Of a DNA stretch of 64,000 bases, positions 1-8,321 are shown piece after piece. The stretch is taken from assembly GCF_963669205.1 (NCBI RefSeq), contig NZ_OY769915.1:2392001-2456000 (forward strand). The letters run 5' to 3'. Each line of letters opens with the position of its first letter. The stretch's first letter is position 1. A model generated the notes under the pieces. The model was not told the origin of the DNA. It worked only from the letters and a program-made list of their open reading frames with translations, and made no database searches. Origin of the DNA: an uncultured Roseibium sp. GTDB lineage: Bacteria; Pseudomonadota; Alphaproteobacteria; Rhizobiales; Stappiaceae. Position numbers and translations under genes: made by a program.

Positions 1-1
1 G

Positions 2-289
2 TTTTCAAATGTCGACCCGGGAAGGCAGACCCCGGCGAGGGCAACGGTCTTTGTTGCGGGAATGGTGCTGTTGCTCGCCCTGGTCTTTCCGCTTGTGCAG
101 CTTGCCTCGGCAACCAGTCTCGTCACGTTGGGTGTCTTCGCGCTGGTCAATCTTGCGCTCTTCAGACTGGGCACAAGGGAGGGCTCGGGGAACCTGCACC
201 AACGGCGCTGGTGGGGACTGGCAGGTGTGCTCCTCTGCCTGAGTATTGCCGGGTTTCAGCTTCTGATCGGGGTGACCGGCGGCCACTGA
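2..289 (+). CDS. APC-type permease, C-terminal fragment (cut by window start)
   Basis: Open reading from base 2 with no start codon in the window, so only the last ~95 residues are present. They contain two or three hydrophobic helices (around VLLLALVFPLVQLAS, TLGVFALVNLALFRL and LAGVLLCLSIAGFQLLI) separated by a charged loop, the layout of the C-terminus of amino-acid/polyamine (APC) permeases. The family call is by overall look; no substrate can be inferred. It ends 12 bases before the convergent corrinoid-activator gene. Confidence 0.55.
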   Translation, partial: FSNVDPGRQTPARATVFVAGMVLLLALVFPLVQLASATSLVTLGVFALVNLALFRLGTREGSGNLHQRRWWGLAGVLLCLSIAGFQLLIGVTGGH

Positions 290-301
290 ACGTGCTTGCG
301 A

Positions 302-2335
302 TTATCCGCGCCGGCGTCTGCGCCGGCGCTCGCCGCCACCGGCCTCGTCCGCTGCCGGGGTCTTGCGTTCTGGAAGGTCTATTTCCGCGCGCAGATGCGG
401 GAAGGGATCGACCTTGTTGGGCAGCGCCATGGCGTTGACGAAGTGTTCCTGGAACTTCGGCTCGAGCGCGGTCTCGATCTTTTCGATGTCGCGCACGGTC
501 TGTTCGATTTCGCGCCTGTAGCCCCGGTTGAGCAACGCCATGCGCGCCCCGGTTCCGGCAGCGTTGCCGACACCCGTCACACCGTCGAGGGGGCAGTCGG
601 GAATGAGGCCGAGCACCATGGCATATCGCGGGTCGATGTAGCTGCCGAACGCACCCGCCAGCCGGATCCGGTCGAGCGCATAGGTACCGAGCTTGTCCTG
701 AAGCAGTTTCACGCCCGCATAGAGCGCGCCCTTGGCGAGCTGGATGGCGCGGATATCGGTCTGCAGGATCGAGATTTCCACGTCCTCATCCGCGATGAGA
801 TAGGAAAAGGTGCGCCCCTGGGCCTGGACGCGTTGCGTGCGGGCGGCGAGCGCTCCGTCGATGACCCCGTCTTCGGTGATCAGCCCCGCCAGATACATTT
901 CGGCGACGGCTTCGATGATGCCCGATCCGCAAATGCCGGTCACGCCGACACTGTCGATCTTTTCCGCAAAGCCTTCTTCGTCCGACCACTCGTCGACGCC
1001 GATCACCTTGAACCGCGGTTCCAGGGTCTCCTTGTCGATGCGGATGCGCTCGATGGCACCAGGTGCCGCGCGCTGTCCGGAGGAGATTTCAGCACCTTCA
1101 AAGGCGGGCCCGGTCGGCGAGGAGGCCGCCAGCAGCCGGTTTTTGTTACCCAGAACGATTTCCGCATTCGTGCCGACATCCACCAGCAGCGTGATCTCGT
1201 CGTGGCTGTAGGGGCTTTCGGAAAGCGTCGCGGCGGCCGCATCGGCGCCGACGTGACCGGCAATACAGGGCAGCATGTAGACACGGGCACCGGGATTGAG
1301 TTCCAGCGACAGATCGCGGGCCGTCAGCACCATGGCGTCGGAAGCGGCCAGCGCAAAAGGCGCGCCGCCGAGTTCGACCGGATCGATCCCGAGGAACAGG
1401 TGATGCATGACCGGATTGCCGACGAAGGTCGCGTCCACAACATCGGACCGCTCCGCGCCGACATCGCCGACAAGCTTGCCGACCAGCGCGTTGATCGCCT
1501 CACGCACGGCCTTTGTCAGCTCCGGCAGCTTCGACGGGTTCATCTGCACGTAGGACACCCGCGACATCAGGTCTTCGCCGAAGCGGATCTGCGGGTTGGA
1601 CGTGCCTGCGGAGGAGACCGTTCTGCCGTTCTTCAGATTGCACAGATGCGCGGCGATTGTCGTCGAGCCGATGTCCACTGCCAGGCCGTAAGCCGCTTTC
1701 TTCTCTCCCGGCCACAGGGCCGTCACGGTCGGCAGGAGTGCCTCATCGGCATAAATCGCCGCGGTCACGGTCCATTGGCCCTTGCGCAGGATCGTCTGCA
1801 CGGATGGAAGCAGGACCGGATCGACCGCAAGATCGGTCAGGCCGGCTTCGTGTGCGAGAGCTTCGCGCAGGCGGTCGATGTCGCCGCGCGGTGTTTCCAT
1901 GTCCGGTTCGTCGATGGTGACGGTGACGAGCGAGACCGCGCTGTCGGCATCGATGTGCTTGGCTTCGGCGCGTTTGCGCACCACCTGGCGGTTGGTCTGG
2001 GCATCGGTCGGAACGTCCACGACCAGATCGCCGAGGATCTTTGCCTGGCAGGAGAGCCGCCGGTCACTGGCCAGGCTGCGCAGCGTCGCGTAGCGGGTTT
2101 CCGCTTCCGTCGCGCAGTCCAGATTGCCCGCGGAACTGGTCAGGTTTTCCTTGGCGAAGGTTCCTTCGGAAACGGAGATCTGGCAGCGCCCGCAAATCCC
2201 GCGCCCGCCGCAGACGGATTCGACATAGACACCCAGGGAGCGCGCCGCGTCGAGCAACGGCGTGCCGACGGCAAATGTTCCCCGCCGTCCGCTCGGCTGG
2301 AATACGACTTTGGCAAGTTTGGCGTGTTCGTTCAT
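302..2335 (-). CDS. DUF4445/ASKHA corrinoid activation protein (RamA/RACo-like) with N-terminal 2Fe-2S domain
   Basis: A 677-residue protein. The N-terminus is a plant-type 2Fe-2S ferredoxin domain with Cys42, Cys48, Cys51 and Cys96 (C-x5-C-x2-C-x44-C). The remainder is the DUF4445 ASKHA ATPase fold (VDIGSTTIAAHLC, LLVDVGTNAEIVLG and GICGSGIIEAVAEM segments). Proteins of this family reductively reactivate Co(II) corrinoid proteins to Co(I) using ATP. The ATG at 2335 is preferred over an upstream start because it directly precedes the ferredoxin domain. It is the last gene of the corrinoid operon, 265 bases after its neighbour, with a palindromic repeat in the gap. The C-terminus is Gly/Arg-rich and ends in seven arginines, echoing the tail of the methyltransferase upstream. 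Confidence 0.9.
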   Translation of the reverse strand: MNEHAKLAKVVFQPSGRRGTFAVGTPLLDAARSLGVYVESVCGGRGICGRCQISVSEGTFAKENLTSSAGNLDCATEAETRYATLRSLASDRRLSCQAKILGDLVVDVPTDAQTNRQVVRKRAEAKHIDADSAVSLVTVTIDEPDMETPRGDIDRLREALAHEAGLTDLAVDPVLLPSVQTILRKGQWTVTAAIYADEALLPTVTALWPGEKKAAYGLAVDIGSTTIAAHLCNLKNGRTVSSAGTSNPQIRFGEDLMSRVSYVQMNPSKLPELTKAVREAINALVGKLVGDVGAERSDVVDATFVGNPVMHHLFLGIDPVELGGAPFALAASDAMVLTARDLSLELNPGARVYMLPCIAGHVGADAAAATLSESPYSHDEITLLVDVGTNAEIVLGNKNRLLAASSPTGPAFEGAEISSGQRAAPGAIERIRIDKETLEPRFKVIGVDEWSDEEGFAEKIDSVGVTGICGSGIIEAVAEMYLAGLITEDGVIDGALAARTQRVQAQGRTFSYLIADEDVEISILQTDIRAIQLAKGALYAGVKLLQDKLGTYALDRIRLAGAFGSYIDPRYAMVLGLIPDCPLDGVTGVGNAAGTGARMALLNRGYRREIEQTVRDIEKIETALEPKFQEHFVNAMALPNKVDPFPHLRAEIDLPERKTPAADEAGGGERRRRRRRG

Positions 2336-2370
2336 GCTTTCGCTTCGTTCCGGCAGCGTCCAAATTCGAG

Positions 2371-2545
2371 GGTTCGAAACCCCCATCCCTGACCCCTCCC
2401 TACAAGGGGGAGGGGAATTCTTCCGTGTTCACTCTCCCAGTCTGTGCTTCAGCTCAGTCTCAGACCTGGCGCTCGGAACATTGCCTCTCCACGCACAAAA
2501 CCCCTCCCGCTTTTAGGGAGGGGATCGGGGTGAGGCATCCAATCG
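2371..2545. repeat. Pair of GC-rich intergenic palindromes in inverted orientation
   Basis: Two related hairpins lie head to head. One is around 2386-2416, CCCCTCCCT-acaag-GGGGAGGGG preceded by CATCCCTGA. The other is around 2503-2540, CCCCTCCCG-cttt-TAGGGAGGGG followed by ATCGGGGTGAGGCAT. The second is close to the reverse complement of the first. This is the layout of REP/BIME-type extragenic repeats. It sits between two co-directional genes of one operon and could affect mRNA processing there, but no function is shown. Confidence 0.7.
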
Positions 2546-2600
2546 GCGTTTTCCTGCAGCATCCGCTTGAGAGCAACAAGCGGATGCATCCATTTTCTCC

Positions 2601-3557
2601 CTATCCTGCCGACCTCCGCGCTGCACGGCCACCGCGGCGGCGTCCGCCGGAGCCGGCGGCCGCTTCTGCGGGCGCTGGCGTTGCGCCGGCTGCGGCCGGC
2701 TGGTGATCGCGGTAGGTCATGATCCATTCCTGGCAGTTCGGGTCCCTGCCGTTCAGCACGTTGGCAGCGCGCACGGCTTCCATTTCCTGCGGGCGGCACG
2801 GATTCATGATGGCAGAGGTCATGCCTGCGCCAATGACCATCGGAATGAAGCCGGCGTTGATGCCGTGCCGATGCGGAAGCCCGAACGAGACGTTGGAGAG
2901 GCCACAGGTGGTGTTGACTTTCAGCTCGTCGCGCAGGCGGCGCACAAGCCTGAACACCTGCTGTCCTGCCGTGCCCATGGCCCCGATCGGCATGACCAGC
3001 GGGTCCACGACGATGTCGTGCGCCGGAATGCCGAAATCGGCGGCGCGTTCGACGATTTTCTTGGCAACCGCAAAGCGGACATCCGGATCTTCTGAGATGC
3101 CGGTCTCGTCGTTGGAGATGGCAACGACCGGCACGTCGTACTTCTTGATGAGCGGCAGGATCGCTTCGAGTTTTTCTTCTTCGCCTGTGACCGAATTCAC
3201 CAGCGGACGGCCCTTGGTCACTTCAAGACCGGCCTTGATGGCCTCCGTAACCGATGAATCGATTGATAAGGGAATGTTCGTAAGTTCTTGAACGATCTGC
3301 AGAGTTTTGACCAGAAGCGGCGGCTCGGTCTCGTTCGGGTTGACCGCAGTCACACCGGCATTGACGTCAAGCATCGTTGCGCCCGCGGCCACCTGGGCGA
3401 GCGCATCCGACTTCACCGTTTCGAAGTTGCCTTCAACCATTTCAGCCGCAAGCTTCTTGCGTCCGGTCGGGTTGATCCGTTCGCCGATGACACAGAACGG
3501 TTGATCGAAACCGATCACGATTTCCTTGGTGGCGGATGCGACGACTGTGCGTGTCAT
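2601..3557 (-). CDS. Methyltetrahydrofolate:corrinoid methyltransferase (pterin-binding, MetH/AcsE/MtvA-like)
   Basis: A 318-residue TIM barrel of the DHPS/pterin-binding family. It has the GERINPTGRKK motif near the N-terminus, LDVNAG, and NTTCGLSNVSFGLPHR late in the barrel, as in MetH domain 2 and AcsE. These enzymes move the methyl group between 5-methyl-THF and a corrinoid protein. The ATG follows the metF stop codon with no gap (TAAATG), so translation is likely coupled. The last ~35 residues are an Ala/Pro linker and a Gly/Arg-rich basic tail that is not part of the catalytic fold. With the separate B12 protein encoded upstream, it looks like one piece of a split methionine synthase rather than a folate-biosynthesis DHPS. 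Confidence 0.9.
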   Translation of the reverse strand: MTRTVVASATKEIVIGFDQPFCVIGERINPTGRKKLAAEMVEGNFETVKSDALAQVAAGATMLDVNAGVTAVNPNETEPPLLVKTLQIVQELTNIPLSIDSSVTEAIKAGLEVTKGRPLVNSVTGEEEKLEAILPLIKKYDVPVVAISNDETGISEDPDVRFAVAKKIVERAADFGIPAHDIVVDPLVMPIGAMGTAGQQVFRLVRRLRDELKVNTTCGLSNVSFGLPHRHGINAGFIPMVIGAGMTSAIMNPCRPQEMEAVRAANVLNGRDPNCQEWIMTYRDHQPAAAGATPAPAEAAAGSGGRRRGGRAARRSAG

Positions 3558-4448
3558 TTAGGCGCTCTCGTTGGCAGTCATGGATGATGAGGATTGAAAG
3601 GACCAGCTCCCGCGTCCATGCAGCCAGTCGGCGGTTTTCTGGATGCCGCCGAAGGGGTAGACGTGGATCTGTGCAAGCTGTGTATCCGGCTGGCTTGTGA
3701 CGCGCGCCTCGAGCGGTTCGACCATGGTTTCCGGATCGTATCCGGCAAGCATCGACACGACGGCGCCGCCCCGCTTCTTCAGGAACTTCAACGAGTTCTC
3801 GACACCTGCAAAGGCCGCGTATTTCAGAAGCGTTGTCATCTTGGCCGGGCCGGCGACACCGATATGCACCGGGAAGCTGTTGCCCCAGTCACGCAGTTCG
3901 TCCAGCCAGAGGCTGACGCGATGGGGATCGAAGCCGAACTGTGTCACCAGGCGGAATTCGGCGTCGCTCTCGGCGGCCAGCGCGTGCTTGCGCATCAGGA
4001 AGGACCGGATCACGTCCGGCGCAATATCGGGAGCGCCTTCCGGGTGACCGGCAACGGCGATCTTGCGGATGCCGAGCTTGTCGAACAGGCCGGTTTCTAG
4101 GAGCGCGACCGATGAGGTCAGCGGCCCAGCCGTGTCGGCCTCGCCTGCAATCGCGAGGACTTCGGTTGCGCCGCCTTCCTGGGTCAGACGCGTGATCCGG
4201 CGCTCGAAAGCCTCGCGCGAGGGGTAACGGCGCGCGGCCATGTGCGGAACGGCGATCAGCTTGTTGTCGGTGAGGGTGCGTACTGCATCGACGATCGTGT
4301 CTTCGGCGGCATTGCCCAGATCCGTGACATAAACCTGCGTGCCGGCCGGAATGTTCGCCAGGAGTTCGGTCTTGTCGACCACCTGCTTCGGCGACATTTC
4401 GGTGGAGGCGGCAAAGCGCCCGGTGGCCAAAAAGCGCTGTTCAGTCAT
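3558..4448 (-). CDS. Methylenetetrahydrofolate reductase (MetF family)
   Basis: A 296-residue MetF-like flavoprotein that reduces 5,10-methylene-THF to 5-methyl-THF, the methyl donor for the next gene. The ATG at 4448 is chosen because GGAGG lies 7 bases upstream; an earlier ATG at 4463 overlaps that ribosome site. The start overlaps the preceding gene by 8 bases and the stop abuts the following start, so the genes are tightly coupled. It diverges from classical E. coli MetF and belongs to the type found beside corrinoid methyltransferases in alphaproteobacteria. Whether it is the cell's only MetF cannot be told from this window. Confidence 0.88.
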   Translation of the reverse strand: MTEQRFLATGRFAASTEMSPKQVVDKTELLANIPAGTQVYVTDLGNAAEDTIVDAVRTLTDNKLIAVPHMAARRYPSREAFERRITRLTQEGGATEVLAIAGEADTAGPLTSSVALLETGLFDKLGIRKIAVAGHPEGAPDIAPDVIRSFLMRKHALAAESDAEFRLVTQFGFDPHRVSLWLDELRDWGNSFPVHIGVAGPAKMTTLLKYAAFAGVENSLKFLKKRGGAVVSMLAGYDPETMVEPLEARVTSQPDTQLAQIHVYPFGGIQKTADWLHGRGSWSFQSSSSMTANESA

Positions 4449-4743
4449 GTTCCGTGCCTCCACTTGCGAGCAGGGTTTTCAGTCTGTCTTTGGGATAAGC
4501 GGCGAGCAGCTCGCTCAGGGCCGTTTCCGCTTCGGTTTCCAGATCGTCAGAAACTTCGACAGGGTCGGTGCGGCGCCACTCGGCCATGTAGGCCTCGCTG
4601 TCTTTCGCACCGATCCGCATGGCGCAGGCATCGATCGCTTCCATGAAAACGGCAGGCAGTTCGCGGCGTGCGGACTTGCGGCCCTTCTTCACCAGGATCT
4701 GTGCCGGTATGTCCCGCCAAAAAACGATAATCTTCTGCGCCAT
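4441..4743 (-). CDS. Small 'virulence factor' family protein (PF13769-like)
   Basis: A 100-residue acidic protein beginning MAQKIIVFWRDIPAQ, followed by a basic stretch (KKGRKSARREL) and a helical acidic C-terminus. This matches the small 'virulence_fact' family usually found beside MetF and corrinoid methyltransferase genes in alphaproteobacteria. The biochemical role is unknown, and the family name should not be read as evidence of virulence. The ATG at 4743 has GGAGGA about 10 bases upstream; the alternative at 4767 has no recognisable site. Its stop overlaps the metF start, placing it inside the operon, so a role in assembly or reactivation of the methyl-transfer system is a reasonable guess. 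Confidence 0.75.
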   Translation of the reverse strand: MAQKIIVFWRDIPAQILVKKGRKSARRELPAVFMEAIDACAMRIGAKDSEAYMAEWRRTDPVEVSDDLETEAETALSELLAAYPKDRLKTLLASGGTEHD

Positions 4744-4845
4744 TTGCTCATCTTCCTCCGAGAGCATGTTTGCCGGATGCAGTTCGATTCAGGCCGCCTG
4801 ATAGCGGCATATGAGCGTGAAAATCCGACTTGTCCTGGCCGCGCG

Positions 4846-5493
4846 TCAACGCTCGGCCTCTGCACCCAGAAATCCGGACAGAAGACCGTAGCCGGTTCTG
4901 CGGATCTCGAAGGTCAGTTCCAGTCTTTCGGCAGCATCGCGTGCCGCCTTCTCCAGGTCCGGATTGTCGGTCTGCGCCAGATAGACCAGCCGCTTGTAAT
5001 GGGCGAAATACATGTCTCTCAGGTGAGGGTGCCAGTCCAGGCCGAGCGGTTCGATAACCATCGACTGGAAGTGGCGCGCAAGGAAGTCCGTGAGATAGAA
5101 GGTGCCCAGTTCTTCTTCCGCGAGCCTGTCGAATTCGTCGAGGCCGGAAAAGAACGCGTAGCAGTGTGCGCCTTCGATCCGTTTCGCGCCGGTTTCCTCC
5201 AGCACTTTGTCGAGAAGGCCGCCGGTACCGCAATCGCCATAGCCGATCAGGATTTCCGAATAGGCATCCCGGTGCAGCAGGATTGTGCGCCGGACTTCAT
5301 CGGGGATCTTGTCAGGGGTGTTGTGGAGCTGCGCCGGCAGGCAGGTGAGGTCGATGTGATCGAGACCGTTGAGATCGCGGACCGCGATGATCTCGCGCGC
5401 GAGTGCGCCGCAGGCAATGATAAGGACGCGTCCGAACTTGTCGTTCGCGTCCTCTTCGTTCTGGATAGGGAAAAGCGGCTCGCCCACATGCAT
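4846..5493 (-). CDS. DUF1638 domain-containing protein
   Basis: A ~215-residue soluble protein of the DUF1638 family. It has RVLIIACGALAREI near the start, a cysteine/glycine-rich GYGDCGTGG segment and EGAHCYAFFSG in the middle. DUF1638 genes commonly accompany corrinoid methyl-transfer operons, but no activity is established. The conserved cysteines and histidine suggest a metal or cofactor site (inference). The ATG at 5493 leaves 25 bases after the corrinoid-protein stop; an upstream in-frame start at 5556 would overlap that gene by 38 bases and lacks a ribosome site. A ~100-base gap separates it from the next gene. Confidence 0.8.
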   Translation of the reverse strand: MHVGEPLFPIQNEEDANDKFGRVLIIACGALAREIIAVRDLNGLDHIDLTCLPAQLHNTPDKIPDEVRRTILLHRDAYSEILIGYGDCGTGGLLDKVLEETGAKRIEGAHCYAFFSGLDEFDRLAEEELGTFYLTDFLARHFQSMVIEPLGLDWHPHLRDMYFAHYKRLVYLAQTDNPDLEKAARDAAERLELTFEIRRTGYGLLSGFLGAEAER

Positions 5494-5518
5494 GCCGGCA
5501 GCCCCTTCGAACACCGTC

Positions 5519-6223
5519 TCAGCCTTTTGCGGCGAGCTGGTTGTGGCGGCGGGCAATCAGGTCCTTCGCCATTTCGACCGCAACGGCCGCATCGCGGCAG
5601 TAACCGTCGGCTCCGACCGCTTCGCCGAATTCCTCGTTGAGCGGCGCACCGCCGACGAGCACGATGTAATCGTCGCGGATGCCCTTGGCTTTCATCTCGT
5701 CGATCACGACCTTCATGTAAGGCATGGTGGTCGTCAGGAGAGCCGACATGCCGAGGATCTCGGGCTGGTGCTCTTCAAGAGCGGCGAGGTAGTTCTCGAC
5801 CGGATTGTTGATGCCGATGTCGATCACTTCGAAGCCTGCGCCCTCCATCATCATGGAAACGAGGTTCTTGCCGATGTCGTGAATGTCGCCCTTGACGGTG
5901 CCGATGACCATCTTGCCGACCTTCGGCGCACCGGTCTCCGCCAGCAGAGGACGCAGGATGCCCATCCCGGCCTTCATGGCGTTGGCGGACAGGAGAACTT
6001 CCGGCACGAACAGAATACCGTCGCGGAAGTCGATGCCGACAATGCGCATGCCTTCGACAAGCGCCTTGGTCAGGATGTCGTAAGGCACCCATCCGCGTTC
6101 CAGCAGGATGTTCACGGCTTCAACGATCTCTTCCTGCAGACCGTCGTAAAGGTCGTCATGCATCTGTTCGACGAGTTCGTCGTCGGAAAGGGACGCGAGA
6201 TCGATATCTTCTTCATCGGACAT
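5519..6223 (-). CDS. B12-binding corrinoid protein (MtbC/MetH B12-domain-like)
   Basis: A 234-residue two-domain corrinoid protein: a helical cap (about 1-95), then a Rossmann B12 domain. The base-off ligand motif is Asp113-x-His115-x-x-Gly118 (GDIHDIGKN), followed by GMSALLTTTM and VLVGGAPLNEEF. The histidine would be the lower cobalt ligand. It carries methyl groups between partner methyltransferases. The ATG at 6223 has GGAG 7 bases upstream, better than the one at 6238. It is the first gene of the operon. No MttB-like or homocysteine methyltransferase is encoded beside it, so the second methyltransferase partner must lie elsewhere. Confidence 0.92.
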   Translation of the reverse strand: MSDEEDIDLASLSDDELVEQMHDDLYDGLQEEIVEAVNILLERGWVPYDILTKALVEGMRIVGIDFRDGILFVPEVLLSANAMKAGMGILRPLLAETGAPKVGKMVIGTVKGDIHDIGKNLVSMMMEGAGFEVIDIGINNPVENYLAALEEHQPEILGMSALLTTTMPYMKVVIDEMKAKGIRDDYIVLVGGAPLNEEFGEAVGADGYCRDAAVAVEMAKDLIARRHNQLAAKG

Positions 6224-6350
6224 GGGCAGCTCCAACACGGCGCAAGTGACTATAACTTAGTACAAAACCTTATGCCTGAAGGCTGATTTGCCGATATCTT
6301 CAATGCGACACGGCAAGTCGCTTACGCGACAGTGCCGGTAAACCGGCGGT

Positions 6351-6383
6351 CACAAACAAAAGGGCGGGTCGATTGACCCGCCC
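6351..6383 (-). terminator. Rho-independent terminator downstream of fhs
   Basis: Perfect 9-bp stem GGGCGGGTC/GACCCGCCC with a GATT loop at 6362-6383, followed on the minus strand by TTTTGTTTGT. It lies 27 bases after the fhs stop. It indicates that the corrinoid operon below has its own promoter in 6224-6350. Confidence 0.85.
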
Positions 6384-6409
6384 GAGTTAGCCGTTCTGGT
6401 CCGGACAGA

Positions 6410-8080
6410 TCAGAACAGACCTTCGATCTGGCCGTTGTCGTCCAGACGGATCTGATTGGCTGACGGGACGCGCGGCAGGCCAGGCATGGTCATGATCTCG
6501 CCGCAGATCGCGACGATGAAGCCGGCACCTGCCGACAGGCGGACCTCGCGGACCGGCAGGCTGTGCCCGGTCGGTGCACCGCGCAGCTGCGGATCGGTGG
6601 AGAAGGAGTACTGGGTCTTGGCCATGCAGACGGGCAGATCGCCGAAGCCGTCGGCCTCCCAGCGCTTGAGCTGGTCGCGCACGGACTTGTCGGCAAGCAC
6701 TTCATCGGCCCGGTAGATCCGCTTGGCGATCGTCTCGATCTTCTCGAACAGCGACAGGCTGTCTTCGTAGAGCGGCGCGAACTGGGCCGCGCCGCTTTCG
6801 GCGAGTTCCGAAACGCGTTGCGCCAGTTCTTCCGTCCCTGCGGAGCCGTTGGCCCAGTGTGTTGCCAGGATAGCGTCGACGCCGAGGTCTGCGCAGTAGT
6901 CCTTGACCGCCTGGACTTCGGCTTCCGTGTCCGCGGTGAAGTGGTTGATCGCCACAACGGCGGGCACGCCGAACTGTTTGACGTTCTCGATGTGCCGGCC
7001 GAGGTTGGCACAGCCCTTGACGACCGCGTCGACGTTTTCGGCACCGAGGTCATCCTTGGCGATGCCACCGTTCATTTTCAGGGCCTTGATGGTTGCCACG
7101 ATGACCACGGCATCGGGCGAAAGACCCGCCTTGCGGCACTTGATGTCGAAGAATTTCTCTGCGCCGAGATCCGCGCCGAAGCCGGCTTCGGTGACGACGT
7201 AGTCGGCAAGCTTGAGCGCCGACTGGGTCGCCACAACGGAGTTGCAGCCGTGTGCGATGTTGGCGAACGGGCCGCCGTGAATGAAGGCCGGGTTGTTCTC
7301 CAACGTCTGCACCAGGTTCGGCTGCAGGGCTTCCTTGAGGAGAACCGTCATCGCGCCGTCCGCTTCCAGATCGCGGGCGTAGATCGGCGTGCGGTCGCGG
7401 CGATAGGCAACGATGATGTCGCCGAGACGCTTCTGCAGATCCTTCAGGTCGGTGGCAAGGCAGAGGATCGCCATGATTTCGGAGGCGACCGTGATGTCGA
7501 AACCGCCTTCGCGCGGGAAGCCGTTGGCGACACCGCCCAGAGAGCAGACAATGGAGCGCAGCGCGCGGTCATTCATGTCGAGCACACGGCGCCAGGTCAC
7601 ACGGCGCTGGTCGATGCCGAGTTCGTTGCCCCAGTAAATGTGGTTCTCGATCAGGGCCGACAGCAGATTGTGCGCCGAGGTGATGGCGTGGAAGTCGCCG
7701 GTAAAGTGCAGGTTGATGTCTTCCATCGGCACGACCTGGGCGTAGCCTCCGCCCGCGGCACCGCCCTTCATGCCGAAACACGGGCCGAGCGACGGCTCGC
7801 GCAGGCAGATCATCGCATTTTTGCCGATCTTGTTGAGACCATCGCCCAGGCCGACGGTCGTCGTGGTCTTGCCTTCGCCGGCAGGGGTCGGGTTGATCGC
7901 GGTGACAAGGATCAGTTTGCCGTTTTCGCGCTCTCCCAGACCTTCGATAAAGTCGGCCGAGACCTTGGCTTTCGTCCGGCCGTAAGGCAGGAGGGATTCA
8001 TCTGGAATATTCAGACGGTCACCGATTTCCTGAATCGGCTTCATCTTGGCTGCACGGGCAATTTCGATATCGCTTGCCAT
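6410..8080 (-). CDS. fhs: Formate--tetrahydrofolate ligase
   Basis: A 556-residue enzyme of the usual FTHFS length. It has the P-loop PTPAGEGKTT at residues 64-73 and conserved segments such as REPSLGPCFGMKGGAAGGGYAQ (split here across the P-loop domain) and HGGPFANIAHGCNS. It activates formate with ATP to 10-formyl-THF in the cytoplasm. The start has GGAG 8 bases upstream. It stands as its own unit, with a terminator downstream and a regulator gene transcribed divergently upstream. Next to metF and the corrinoid methyltransferase it provides an entry of C1 units into folate. Confidence 0.97.
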   Translation of the reverse strand: MASDIEIARAAKMKPIQEIGDRLNIPDESLLPYGRTKAKVSADFIEGLGERENGKLILVTAINPTPAGEGKTTTTVGLGDGLNKIGKNAMICLREPSLGPCFGMKGGAAGGGYAQVVPMEDINLHFTGDFHAITSAHNLLSALIENHIYWGNELGIDQRRVTWRRVLDMNDRALRSIVCSLGGVANGFPREGGFDITVASEIMAILCLATDLKDLQKRLGDIIVAYRRDRTPIYARDLEADGAMTVLLKEALQPNLVQTLENNPAFIHGGPFANIAHGCNSVVATQSALKLADYVVTEAGFGADLGAEKFFDIKCRKAGLSPDAVVIVATIKALKMNGGIAKDDLGAENVDAVVKGCANLGRHIENVKQFGVPAVVAINHFTADTEAEVQAVKDYCADLGVDAILATHWANGSAGTEELAQRVSELAESGAAQFAPLYEDSLSLFEKIETIAKRIYRADEVLADKSVRDQLKRWEADGFGDLPVCMAKTQYSFSTDPQLRGAPTGHSLPVREVRLSAGAGFIVAICGEIMTMPGLPRVPSANQIRLDDNGQIEGLF

Positions 8081-8321
8081 TGGTTATCTCCGCGGCATGT
8101 CCTTGAAAACTTGATCTGGTCAGGCGGGACAGGCCGCTGACTGTGCCCGGAACGCTATGTGAGAGCGCAGTGCAGCATCTGTTCCGTTTGCGACAGGATG
8201 CACTTTGGAAACGACGATGGGTCGCGGACACGCGGCAGGCGGGCGGAATTCACGCCACGCGTCAAATGCGCACCGCAAAAGAGCAATTGCAATGGCGTGA
8301 GAAACTGACTTTATTTCCGCC
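8081..8321. promoter_or_regulatory. Divergent intergenic region between fhs and the XRE regulator
   Basis: 241 bases separating divergently transcribed fhs and the cupin-XRE gene, so promoters for both must lie here. I see no clear -35/-10 pair, palindrome or small gene, only the ribosome site of fhs near 8086-8092. Confidence 0.4.

Noticed and set aside
2362..2386. GGTTCGAAACCCC resembling a tRNA T-arm
   Set aside because: No acceptor stem, anticodon arm or CCA context fits around it; it belongs to the palindromic repeat region.
296..2392. A 698-codon plus-strand frame opposite the corrinoid activator
   Set aside because: Shadow of a gene with clear ferredoxin and ASKHA motifs; its own translation resembles no protein family.
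6563..8140. A 525-codon frame antisense to fhs
   Set aside because: fhs is certain from its motifs and length; the antisense frame is His/Arg/Asp-rich shadow sequence.
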